DNA of 64,000 nt from Branchiostoma floridae (lineage: Eukaryota; Chordata; Leptocardii; Amphioxiformes; Branchiostomatidae), in contig NC_049981.1 of the NCBI RefSeq assembly GCF_000003815.2, positions 1,204,600-1,268,599 of the forward strand, read 5' to 3'. Both the position numbers and the translations under genes were made by a program. This document shows, piece after piece, positions 1 through 13,200 of the stretch. Position 1 is the first letter of the stretch. Every line of letters begins with the position of its first letter. The notes beneath the pieces are model-generated. The model was not told the origin of the DNA. It did not search any database and saw only the letters and a list, made by a program, of their open reading frames with translations.

Positions 1-613
1 AATCTGGGCTGTACAGAACAAATACATCATGGGATGTAACAAATACATCATGGGATGTAACAAATACATCATGGGCTGTAACAAACAAATACATCATGGA
101 TTGTAACAGACAAATACATCATGGGCTGTAACAAGCAAAACCATCATGGGCTGTAACAAGCAAATACATTATGGGCTGTAACAAACGAATGCATAATGGG
201 CTGTAACAAACGAATACATCATGGGCTGTAACAAATACATTATGGACTGTAACAAACAAATACTTTATGGGCTGTAACAAACAAATGCATCATGGGCTGT
301 AACAAACAAATACATCATGGGCTGTAACAAGCAAATGCATCAATGGCTGTGGCAAATACATCATAGGTTATAACAAACAAAAACATCAATGGCTGTGACA
401 AATACATCATTGTCTGTGATTAACAAACACATCATGTTCTGTGATAAGCAAATACATCATTGGCTGACAAACAAAATACGTCCTGGGCTGTAACAAATAC
501 ATAATGGCTTGTAACAAGCAAAATACGTCCTGGGCTGTAACAAATACATCATGGGTTGTAACAAATAAACTACGTCCTATGGGTTGTAACAAATACATCA
601 TAAGTTGTAACAA
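1..613. repeat. AT-rich minisatellite, unit about 24 bases
   Basis: The core ATACATCATGGGCTGTAACA followed by AACAA recurs throughout with substitutions and small length changes. Units become more diverged toward the right end. It lies downstream of the last visible exon of gene A, so it is in an intron or beyond. The short open frame inside it is repeat translation, not a gene. Confidence 0.9.
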
Positions 614-691
614 ACTTTAAGTCTTTTGTGGAATATGGCATAGGAATGGACGTATGCTAAGCTATTAAAGTAAAGTTAGTAAAATAGTCAC

Positions 692-799
692 CTTGACAGT
701 TGTGCCCAGTCCATCCAGGTGAGCAGGTACATTTGTAGCCGCCATCTTTGTTCACACAGCGTCCGTGTTGACATGGTTTCCTGGTGCACTCATTGATGT
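692..799 (-). CDS. Gene A exon 28: calcium-binding EGF
   Basis: 108 bases, phase 1-1. It starts with a split Asp codon giving DINEC, then six cysteines ending SPGWTGHNC. The N-terminal D-x-N-E-C and the N and Y residues between cysteines are those of calcium-binding EGF modules. The donor reads GTGACT. It is the last visible exon; the gene must continue, because the exon ends in mid-codon. Confidence 0.9.
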
Positions 800-3700
800 C
801 TGCACGACAGGCAAATTTTCTTGTAGTTAAAGTTAATTGAACGTTCTTCAGCTTCATTATTGCTAATTCAACAAATATCAATCAAAATATTCAAAATAAG
901 GAGAGCGGAAATAATCAACAATAAAAGAAATATGCTTTATTTCCTAAGTGGAATATGGCATAGGAATTGACGTAAGTTAAGCTTTTAAAGTAGAGTTTGG
1001 AAACGTACTCACCTTGCTGACAGTTCTGTCCAGTCCACCCAGGTGAGCAGGTGCATTTGTAGCCGCCATCTTTATTCACGCACTGTCCATGTTGACACGG
1101 CTTCCTGGTGCACTCATTAATGTCTGCATGACAGGCAAACTTTCTTGTAGTTAAAGTTATATAAAATATTAAGCAGCTTTATAATTGATAATTCAAGAAA
1201 ATCCAATTAAAATATTTTCATGAAGGAGAGCAGAAATAAATTACAAGAAAACATACTTCATGTCTTTAGTGGAATGTAGCATAGGAATTGACGTATTCCA
1301 AGCTATTAAAAGTAAAGTTTGTAATAATGATATCTTGCGGACAGTTCTGTCCAATCAATGGATATATGGCTATGTGATTTAAGTTTTCTGTTAGATGTTG
1401 CATAGGAATAGACTAACTGGCTAAGCTATTAAAGTAACGTTTAGGCAAAACTTACCTTGCTCACAGTTCTGCCCAGTCCATCCAGGTGAGCAGGTACATT
1501 TGTAGCCGCTATCTTTGTTCACGCACTGCCCGTGCTGACATGGTGTGCTGGTGCACTCGTTGATGTCTAAATGTGTGATGAGGCCACAGGAAGTAAATTT
1601 TATGACATCTGCGCGTTCATATGAATTTTCAATCGCATATGTGGATGGCACTCCTAGGATCCTATAGCAAACTTCAGGTCATTTGGTTGTAAAACGAGGT
1701 AGCCAAAATGTCATTTTTTTGTCAAGATCTGGCAAAAACTGTATGCCAAAAGTGTGATTGAATCCATGTGTGCATATGCGGACGGCACTCCTAGGATCCT
1801 ATACCAAACTTCATGTCATTTAGTTGTAAAACGAGGGAGCCAAAAATGTCAATTTTTGTAAACAAATTGCCAGAAAATCGCAAAATCAAAGAAACATTAC
1901 GAATACACTATATTTCCCCATACCTGTGGTATGGCTAAAATGTAGATAGTATTTGAAAGTGCATGATCAAGATAGAGATGGTCTTGAAACGATGCCATGT
2001 TGCACAAAGGCATTTTTTTCATAATATTTTGTCAAAGAAAATGCCACATAGTATTAAGGAAAAAATGTCAGTACAAATAATGCTAACTGATACTTCAAAT
2101 TGCGTGTTAAATACAATATTACTTTTGATACTTTAACGGAAATAGCCTGTCTACTGCACTATTACTTGAAATTACAAGAAATACGTACATTGAACAAAAA
2201 AAAAACAATGACGTTGAAGGCTTACCCATATTCTTGTTGGAGCTGCTTTCCTCTCCAGAACCTAATGATAATACATACATGCATTGTTATTTTACTCGGT
2301 GTTGAGGACAAACGATTCAGATGATGAAAAAAAAAATTACATTGTGTAACGTGAACTCTAGTAATTTCATCCTGGGTAAATTTTTGAAAATTTTTAGTAC
2401 GTACCTATTTGGCAAATGAAATATTTCTGGCGGTAGCAATAGTCATCGTCCCACTTGTAGTCGTATACGGACCACATGTGCACGCAGTTTTGTCCACTTT
2501 GAGCATTTGGTTCGTTCGGTGCCCAGTTGGTGAAATCAAAACCATCCAATTTGGTCCCATCTGCCCACATAAAAGTGCCTTCAGTCTGAGCAAAAAAAAA
2601 TAGCGATACGTTTCATCATCGGAAATAAATGGCGTCCATGTTTAACTGCATATCAGTTTCATTGACACAATTTGATGTGATAAGGTGTCGACTGCTAACG
2701 TTTAAGAAAACAAACAAAAAACGTCTAAAACGTAGGGATCGACGACTAGTTTACAACGTACGCCTGTTCACCTTGGGGATATCATGTCGACGGATGTCGG
2801 TTTCATTGCAATATAAATATTCAAAATACTGCAGCTTGAAATCTTTGTCCGGCGACTTGATATTCCTAATTACTATTGATAACAATATAGGTTACCCTGT
2901 AGATAAAGTTTAACAAGCGTTAGATATCCACTCACGTATTTATCACTGAGCCCGATCCAGAAGTCTTCAGGGTCTGAAATCAATTCTACGATAAAGTTGT
3001 TGATAGGCTCCGTATTGACAACAGCCAAATGACCCCCGTCTGCCTCGCACGTCTGATGAGCACCAGTATGGTCCTTTCTGGTCTTGAAGACTTTGTAGAA
3101 GGTTCCCTCTCGTTCTGTGTACCCAAAGGAACTCAACGTTCCTGCAAGGGAACAAGAGAGAAAAAAGCCACGTCATTTACCTGGATGGCAATACGTAAGT
3201 TCTGTTTGGCAAAATGTCTTGTTAGGGCTGGATTCGAGCACTTGAAGAGAAAGGCAGGCCACGCAGGCAAAGTACATACATCAGAGACATGACAGCTTCA
3301 AAGAGCTTGGAGCAGAGCAGAGAGTTGGTTGGGAGAATGATAACAACTTTAAACCCCCGGGCCAGCAAAGCTAAGCTGCCTTCGTGGCGTGCTGCTGTAC
3401 GTTTGTCGTCTAAACACTCCCGGGGGAAGGTTTCCGGCACCCCTTCCACCATATCGCGCCAAGAGAACTATTCAGCATGGTAACAGCTGAAGATTAAACG
3501 CTGATGGCAGCATAACGCAGCAGCAGCGATGCTGTAATAAGCTGTGAGGCCGCTGGTACGGGTGAAACTGGGCGGCTTACCTTCGCACTTCTCTCCGCTG
3601 AAGCCAGGTGGGCAGCTGCAGGTACAGGTGGGGCGGTCTATGGTTCCGCCATTCAGGCACTGAACTGTGCACTCTGTGTGTGTGTTCAGGAAACATATGT

Positions 3701-6700
3701 TCGTTATGCAAAGTGGTGGAAACGACATTTACACAGTGGGACAAATAAGTATTTATTGTAGGCTAATCTAATTTGATTTGTGGCTATTTCCCCCTTCCGT
3801 GACCATAGTAAGTAAGATGTCTAAAATGACTTTTAGTATTTCGTGAAATTGTTCGGACTTCTCGGTCCAAAAAACGGTTCACCCCCCAAAAAAGTCTACA
3901 CCCCCAAAAAAAGTCTAGGGTCGGCATGTTTTTCTAGGGTCGGTCGGGAAACAGGAAACACAACATCTTTTCCTATGCCTTACTAGCAACTATCTGCATC
4001 AGGTTACTGAAGAACCAGTTTAAAATGTGTCGTTTCTCCTTGTTGATTGATTCTTATGTTTCTGTCAACAGAATTTCTTTCTTTATGGTGTCGTCTGTGT
4101 TGCAATGTCTTACAGCACAGTGTCTGTGTTGCACTGTCTTACAGCACAGTGTCGTCTGTGTTGCAATGTCTTACAGAAACATTTCAATGAGAATGAGCCG
4201 TTATAATTAACGTGTTGTACTTACCTTGTGAGGGTGTCAGATATATTTTCTCTCCATCGGGCCTGCAGTCACCACACCATCCACCACATCGGGCAGAGGC
4301 AACCTGAAAAATGATTAAAAAAAAACATTTCAATCAACATATCAAAGAGTATATAAACGAAATATTTTTCTTGTTGATGATATTTAAAGATCTTGATTTT
4401 TCTTGTTGATGATATTTAAAGATCTTGCAGTTGGGTATGGGTTATACTGTGGATCCAGTATTGAGATTTAAGTTAAAGCTTTTGCTGCGTGGATGCGCGG
4501 TAAACCTTTAAGACATTACCGAACAGTAAGTTATAGACAGGCAACAAACCTTTCTATCCTCCGAGACAAACATGTCGTTGATGGTCAGAGATGCTGGATA
4601 GTGAGGCCCCATGACCCAGTGGACTTCTGGTGCCAGCGCAAGTCCCGTCCCAGTCAGATTCACTTTGAACGTTCCCTTAGCACATCCCTGTTTAGCTGAA
4701 TAACAGTCGCCTGCATGCCCGTAAGCAACACCATTGGCTCCTGTTGTCATGAGAAAATATAACGTTCTGTCACCTAAACTGACTTCCTTGGCAAAAGTTG
4801 AGCACGTCAAGCTAAAAAGTATCTATCATGATGGTGCAAATTGTTTGACCAACAAAATGTTGACCTATTACGCCAAACATCCTGCGTCATCAAAAAGAAA
4901 AAGATATTTCTTATTTTTCTCAGACTTTATGGCGTATTGGCTTGAAGCATTCTTACGAGTCAGTCATCCATGGGTCATTAACATTTAGCACTACTTACGG
5001 GTCACATTATAATCTTATTGTAAAGTAATAACATGTTGAACTACCAGTGGTTTGAGCAAAGGTGTAGTCATCTCTAATAACTTCGATCCTGGACGTATGA
5101 AACTGGATTCTGATCTTGCTGAACTTCGTGGTCCCGCGTTTGGCCCATGGGCCCTGAAGACAATATAGAAGAAATCTTTATCGACACGACAAAAGTACAG
5201 CGACTTACGTAAATATATCATCACAATGACGCTGGCCTTAGACGTGTGTACCTTTAAGTTATAACCACTAAGACATATTTGTTGTACAAATATATTAATA
5301 GCAATTTAGTTTATCCTTCAACTTAACGTGTTCACTGTTGTGAGCAGCTATACTTTGCTACCAATAGTTTCACCTACCTGTAATGGGCCTGCGCATTGCC
5401 TTTTACTTGCGCCGACCAGTCGATCGCCAAACTTAATGGCAGAGTTCTCATCAGGACCGGATGATAGGGTCAGGAACTCGTTGGGTGTCCCCGATGCCAT
5501 GCCATGGCAATAGACGCGGAGGGCTACATCACTGTCCGTCGAAAAAGGGTAAAGTATATACTCCCCATCGTTGGCATTGGAGCCTAGAGATTTAGCTTCA
5601 GCGCACGATGTGGGCTTGTGGCCTGCAAGAGTTAGTACATTTGTATTATGTTAATATTAAATGCTGTGGCTAAGGACAAGCGATATGTTTGCCTCAGCCA
5701 AGACAATCATGATTTTTATATCTCATTTCACCATCTGGGATCCATCTGCAGACTGTATTATCAACTAAAACTTAGCGGCGGCGGCCATGCGCTAGTTCTG
5801 TCCTGCTAGCGCTGTTTTTGACGGAGAAGTTTCAAATAGAACCATGCATGATTGAACAGGAGGCGGGGCTTCAGGAGCGGTCCATTCGGTCGCACGTAAA
5901 AGACGTCATGTACCTTTGAATTAAACACAGGAACGCGTGACGTGTGACATCTATAAAATACGTCACGTACCTTATGTCACACGTTAAAGGGACATAATGT
6001 AGAAATATGGCGCCAAAATTTCAAATGTTCTGAACTTGAAAATCTCCATTCAGATTGACATTTGTAACTTATTTCTAACTTATCTGCGTCATTTTATCAC
6101 ATTCCTAGTGCTAATTCACAACGTCAAAGTAAGCCGCGACCAAATTCACTTACTTCCGGGTAGCCTACCGGAAGCAAGCCCACCGTAGATTTCCGAATCG
6201 ACCGTTGCGGTCGCAGATCTTCGGAGCGTAGCGGGACTTTCAACAAACTTCAGTAATGATTCGAGCGAACCACCGAACGCGTTCTAAAGCGCACTTTGGC
6301 TCGCCCGCGAGTTGAATAAAATGGCGGACAACTCAAGCGGCGGAGGGGAGTGCGCATGTTTCAAGACATCCTCACGGCTCAACAAAGTCGTATCCATACG
6401 TTGCAAATATTGCTGTGCAGTGTAATAAAGTAGACTCAACTCATTATGTAGAGAAATGACCGAAAACAGTGACTTTAATTTTACATTATGTCCCTTTAAG
6501 GAGCATGTGACGTGTTTTGGTATGTCGGACGTGACGTGTGACGTCTGTTAAACACGCCACGTACTTTGTGTGACACGTGACGTGAATTAACACTGATCTG
6601 TTAAAACACGTCACGTACTTTGTGTGACACGTGACGTGAATTAACATTAACACTGATTCGTTAAAACACGTCACGTACGTTCTACAAAGACAATAGTCAC

Positions 6701-7149
6701 GTCCTACTAAATAGTTAACTAAGTTATTGATAAAAGGACATCATATGGCAATATGTTTGTTTCAAAAATACGGGAGCTATATACGTGACGTTTTATCCAA
6801 ATTCACGTCACATGGGACATAAAATACGTGACGTCCGACGTATTACAGAAACGTCACACTTACGTGCGGCATACGCGACGTGCTTTTATCAATAACTTAG
6901 TTAACGATTTAGTAGGACGTGTATGGCAATATATTTGTGTCAAAAATATGGAAGCTATACACGTGACGTCACATATGCCGCACTTAAGTGTGACGTGTTC
7001 GTAACAGGTCGGACGTTACGTATTTACGTCACAAGTGGCTTGAATTTAATTAGGGGAAACGTCACGTATATAGCTCCCGTATTTTTAAAACAAATGTTTT
7101 ACCATAGGACGTAATTATGATATAAAATATGTGACGTCACATATATCAC

Positions 7150-7203
<54 letters not shown>

Positions 7204-10200
7204 GTGTGTGTGTGTCTGTGTGTCTGTGTGTCTGTGTGTATAAATTAAATAGAAACGATTATTTTGATGACTCCACAAATAGCCAGATCTCAAATATTGT
7301 TTACAAGGAAGCTTCGAAAATATGAATATAGACATCTACAGTTACATTATAACTAGATACATGTCCCACCTGGTCTGTAAAAGCACCATTTTACTCCTGA
7401 TATTGAACTATCCCAGCAGCATCCTCGATCCTGACACTCAGCTGCAGTAATGCCCGGCCAACCGCAGTCCTGCCGCGCATAGGGATTCACCAGCTGGCCC
7501 TCTGTGATAATGTAGATGGTTAGAAATAAAGTAAGGTTATACGGCCGTATAACTTCTCAGATATACAAATCTAATCCTCCTTAGACTTTCACTAACAAAG
7601 AAGATGAACTTGCCTCCAAAAGATGTTCTTCATCTCCACGTTTACTGAACACATTTGAATGCAAATAAGGCGTGATTATACCTACCTGTATGCCATACTT
7701 TTCCCATAATTTCTCATAGATATAATAGGTTCGTATTATCATTATGGGTGCACATGTCTTCTCTCATACTATCTTACGATATTTATCGATATAAATTGTG
7801 AATATTGGTCAACTTTCACAGTTTACTATTTTCAAAAGTGGATATTACCTTTTATGCAAATGGTTTAATGAGTAAAGACCTTTATTGTACATATATACCC
7901 ACTGGTTTAAGTACAGGTCGCAACAAGGAATAGTTGACAGACAAATGAGATATATACAATGTCAACCAACACAAGAATAATATACTTCTAAGTGAATTCG
8001 ACGTCTTCTCTCTTCTTTGCGATACCGACAATGTAGGAACAGATATATTTTACAATCAAAGGTATGTCTAAGTCCATTAGGAATATGAATCTGTAAAAGA
8101 TGTCGCGTACTTTGTCTCACTCCTGGCGTGTATTAAACACGGATCTGTTAAAACACGTCACGTAAGTTCTACAAAGTGGGACGTGGACATTAGTCACGTC
8201 CTACTCAATCGTTAACTAAGTTATTGATAAAAGGACGTCACGAATGCCGCACGTAAGTGTAACGTTTCTGTAATACGTCAGACGTCACGTATTTTACCTC
8301 CCATGTGACGTGAATTTAGATAAAACGTCACGTATATAGCTCCCGTATTTTCGAAACAAATATATTGCCATACACGTCACGTATGCCGCACGTAAGTGTG
8401 ACGTTTCTGTAATACGTCGGATGTCACGTATTTTACGTCCCATGTGACGTGAATTCAGGAAAAACGTCACGTATATAGCTCCCGTATTTTTGAAACAAAC
8501 ATATTGCCAAAATACGAGTTAAACACGGATCTGTGACACGGAAATGATGCCATAATATGTACCCTAAATAAGCGGTCATACGTCGACGATCCCCAAATAA
8601 GGCATAAAAGACCTTTTTTCGGTGGGTACGAAGTCTGCATTTCCGTGGTACAAGATCTCATAAGCATAACAAGTGCTTTTGTAAACAAACTGTATCTCAA
8701 AGACCAATACCCGCCTCTGCTATTGAGTTCCCCAGTTTGTTAAATGATGTATTTATAGATGGATAAAATGCTCCAACCTGATATAGAAATCCGATCGTAC
8801 ATGTTGCCATCGGATGTAGACACTTTCTCCTCATCTGAGCAGAGCCTGCTTTTCACATAGCATCCGTTGTTAATGCTGTACTGAAACGACAGGCATGTCG
8901 AGTCGGCACAGCACGCTTCCGCACAGCCCTGGAGGGTGACACCAGGAGGACTGGATATGTCTGAACCTGAACAATCAGTCCGGGGGACGTGGCGAAACGC
9001 TGATAATCCACATGTTTCTGAAACAGATGAATAAAGCTTGAAGCCGGTCACAAGCGCGTACGATTTAATGCGATTCACGCAGTACGTCTTACGTCGGGGA
9101 ATAATCGGGCGAAATAGTTTAAATATATATAGGTTTCCGGCACCCCTTCCACCATATCGCGCCAAGAGAACTATTCAGCATGGTAAAAGCTGAAGATCAA
9201 ACGCTGATGGCAGCATAACGCAGCAGCAGCGATGCTGTAATAAGCTGTGAGGCCGCTGGTACGGGTGAAACTGGGCGGCTTACCTTCGCACTTCTCTCCG
9301 CTGAAGCCAGGTGGGCAGCTGCAGGTACAGGTGGAGCGGTCTATGGTTCCGCCATTCAGGCACTGAACTGTGCACTCTGTTCAGGAAACATAAGTTCGTT
9401 ATGCAAAGTGATGGTTACTAACAACTATCTGCATCAGCTTACTGAAGAACCAGAGAGTTTAAAATGTGTCGTTTCTCCTTGTTGATTGATTCTTCTGTTT
9501 CTTGCAACAGAAGATATTTAGTACGGTGTCCGTCTGTGTTACAATGTCTGACAACGACTTCGAGACTTGCACGGGGCCTAACATCATCTTTATTGTATTA
9601 ACATGAAAAGAAACACACACTTTAAGTACAAATAGACAAGACAATTTGAAAAAGAAACACCTCTAGACCTCTTGATCAGATAAAATAAAATGTCTACCAT
9701 TAGATGCTATATCTTACTTATATAAACTTATAATAGTCGTTTCCTACCGTCACACAGGTCGCCGCTCCACAGCCCCACACAGTTACAGTCACACGTGTGC
9801 TCCAGGTAGCTGTTGGGATTTCCCGCCACGGTCCCGCCATTGGCACAGGTCTTACCACAAGCTGAATACAAGTTTACAAAATGCAGATATTAAGAACGCT
9901 TGTGAAAAAATAATCTTGCTTATTCAGATAACAGCTTTAAAAGCGAGTGAATACTGCTCTTACTTATCGGCTCTGTGAATAATTTTATGAGTACTTACAG
10001 CAAAGTCCGCAGAATTGTGGGCAGTTCTCCCTGACGTAGTCGGTTCTGCATGATTCGGTGGTTGGCCAGCCCGGGTTAGCGCCGCACAGGGGGCTCTTGT
10101 TCTGACAGGCAGCTAGAATAGAGACAATGTTGCGATATTGATTTCAATCCGATCTATTGCTCAGCCTCCCACTTGTTTTGTCCCACAGTACAGGCCAAAC

Positions 10201-13200
10201 GGAAAACTACGAAGACTTGCAAAACACAACGAAAGGCCACCAAAACAAAGTCAGATCTTTGCTTCTGCTCGGATACTATTAGAAGTAAAGTATGCTGAAA
10301 CAATACTACAAAATAGCAACGATTATTATATGGTTAGCAAAGAAATTTCTTAAGAGCCATCACTCTAAACAAAGAGGAGCAGGTTTACTAGGATACATAA
10401 CAGAAGTCCACAGTGTCTTTTCATAACAAAGTCTTTAATCTTATGCCCTTCTTTAACACATATATGCTGAAGCTTTTTCCTACCTCCAGTGGGTGCGGGT
10501 GTGGGCGCGAGGTCTAGAAAGACAAAGATCAGGACACAAAGTTTAGATGGTTACAAATAACGTCTACATGTTCGAAAAGGTCTTTTAAGCTAGGATTTTG
10601 TGAAGTGCACGTAAGTACTATCCATGACGTACTGCAGACACCACACATGGCGTGGCAGTTGTCCCGTACGTAGTCGTGCACGCAGGAGTCCACACTTGGC
10701 CAGCCGGGGTTCGCTCGGCACAGGTGACTGCTGTCGCCGCAGGGTTCTGCAGGGAACAGCATAAGTACATGTAAGACTATACACTAAGTCAAAAATGATC
10801 CCTGGGGTAAGCAACGTCGAATCAGCCTTTAGATGAAGTTGTATGCGCGTCATCGTCGAATAAACTACATGCGTCTCTTTGTCAACGTTTTATCTACGAC
10901 AAAGGCGAAATTTACCAGTGCAGGTTTCCCCATCAAAACCTGCCGCACAGAGACAGGTGCAGGTAGACTGGTCTAGAACACCTCCATTCAAACACTGCAG
11001 GTTGCACACTGAAAAACAAGACAAGATATGTTAGAGACTCTAAGCTAGACAAATCTGTCACTTAAAGGTCATGATTCCTTCTACACTATGACAACGAGAA
11101 GAATAGCTGTTTATGAATAGCTTATTGTTCATTTGTTTCATCCAGACCCTTGTAGTGCACATAGAGTATCAGGCTGTTGTGCTACCAGGGTAAATTTTTA
11201 CAGGGGTGCTAGCCCTTCAGGTTTAAACTTTAACGTGCTTGAGGCACCCCCTCGAATACGGGACCCTAATTTTTACACCCCTTCCGAAATCCGGGTGCAG
11301 CACCAAACGAGATGCCCTTCCCATGATTGAACCGGGTTCTCCCACACTAATCGAAACCAGGAGGCATCCTGATTAGCTAATTTGGATAAAAATAAATCTA
11401 TTGAAAGTCAATCTCGATATTAAAAGGTCAGTTGCATTTAGCAACTTTCCGGTACCCTTCTGAATGTAACGGGATTAGTCCTACCTTGGCAAGTCGGGCC
11501 GCTCCAGTGACCCACACAGTTACAGTCACACGTGTTCTCTCCGTAGTTATCCGGGTTCCCACCGCGATGCCCTCCGTTGTAGCAGGGTCTGTTGTCACAT
11601 GCTGAAATGACCGATCAATCTAGGATGTTAGCTTACAATACCTGACATGTAAATAGAATAATTTATCTTGAATTCCCCCACCCCTCCACATATGTTCTGT
11701 GAGGATTCTTTTGTACAACAACCATTCGTCGTTCAAGTTGACCGATCACCGACGCGACTGTCCTTAAAACATATTTGGTACTTACTGCACAGTCCGCAGA
11801 ACTGTGGGCAGTTGTCCCTGACGTAGTCGGTGCTGCACATGTCGAACGAGGGCCAGCCGGGGTTGGCACCGCACAGGGGACTCAGGTTCTGACAGTTGTC
11901 AACTATGGAAGCAGTAAAAACACGACACGTTCGCAATGGTGCATCATTACGAAGGTATTTACTTTTTTGGCTTATAAGATGCCAGAAAAGCTGGGGTGTT
12001 ACACCGAAGGGCGGTTATACCGGCTATATAGATACAGATACAGAAGATGTGAAGATTTAGCCTTCATAACGATTAGTTCATTTATTTATACATTCAATAT
12101 AGTTGTAGGTAACATGATTCATTTATCTTACTACCGTACTCTACAGTTTGTATTTATGTGTTGTTTGTCTTTACGTAGGGATAGCTCACCATAGGTGGAG
12201 ACTGGGGCGGGCGTGGTTGTTGTGATAGTGGCGACGGGCCTTGGAGTTGTAGCAGGTTGAGGGGTGGTGGTGGTCTGTGTGGTGGGGCGAGGGGTGGTGG
12301 TCGTTTGGGTTGTTGGGCGAGGTGTGGTGGTGGTCTGGGTTGTTGGGCGAGGTGTAGTGGTCGTCTGGGTTGTAGGGCGAGGGGTAGTGGTGGTCTGGGT
12401 TGTGGGGCGAGGGGTAGTGGTGGTCTGGGTTGTAGGACGCGGTGTAGTCGTTGGCTGGGGTGTGGTTGTCGGCTTCGGTGTGGTCGTCGTTGTTGCTGTT
12501 TTGAAAAAAATCACAGTCTAGTTTATCACCGTAGGGACACAGTGGGGAGACAAGAAAGCAGGGGAACTTAGGTTTTGAAGTATCTTCACCTTACTACTCT
12601 GTGATAGTTCTAGGAAATAAAGAATTTTTAACACCTCAATCCTGGAAGGATAACTCTGGTACTTGAAGGGATGTCGATTTCTTAGTCTTTTACTTTTAGT
12701 ATCGACTCTGTGGATACTGCAACCAGTTAAAAGCAAAATCAAGATATTTTTCGCTTCTACTTTTGAGCGGCATCCACCGTAGATCTGTTTCATTTTTGGT
12801 GACAGTAGCACCCCTATCGTAGTTAAAGGATGGTGGTATGATAGTTTGTCAAATAACCACCATCATCCCACTCCCTGAAGTACTGGATATCTACCCTGAG
12901 TTGGAGTCACGACGGAGTATCTGATCCTGTAGCCGCGGCCGTTGGTGGAATCGTCACTCTTGAAGACCAGGAAGAGCTTGTCCCCTGATGACGTGATGAT
13001 TCCCGGGGATGTGGTACCACAGATGTTCCCCAACATGGCGTCAGACTGCGACGTCCCGTCATACACCTGGAAACGTCAACAAACAAACGCATGATGGGAA
13101 GAATTGGGAACATTCACAGTCATGTTTAGGGGATGTCCCTGTAGCTCGACTGTATCTTCACAGTTGAGCTACTGGTTACAACTAGTTGCGGTTCAAGCCT

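Larger units (their letters stand above)
629..1570 (-). repeat. Four tandem copies of an EGF-exon-plus-intron unit (about 320 bases)
   Basis: The same flank (GGAATATGGCATAGGAATTG, then an AAGCTATTAAAG-like stretch) precedes each EGF exon on the plus strand, starting near 629, 948, 1269 and 1388. Spacings are about 319, 321 and 119. The short third unit has lost about 200 bases including most of its exon. This is direct evidence of exon amplification by tandem duplication. Confidence 0.85.

Noticed and set aside
1-613. CRISPR-like array of short regular repeats
   Set aside because: The repeats are contiguous with no unique spacers, and the DNA is from an animal genome. It is a minisatellite.
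4741-4811. N-terminal extension of GON exon 21
   Set aside because: The longer open frame is out of phase with exon 20 and exceeds the usual GON length. The acceptor at 4741 restores both.
7131-7335. Frames rich in Tyr/Ile around 7150-7240
   Set aside because: Translations of TA and TG microsatellites.
9999-11902. ShK exons as toxin genes
   Set aside because: They are internal modules of a large membrane protein, with no separate start, signal peptide or stop.
12257-12571. Gly/Val/Cys-rich plus-strand open frames
   Set aside because: They are the antisense of the Thr/Pro mucin exon. The minus strand has good splice sites and the matching phase.
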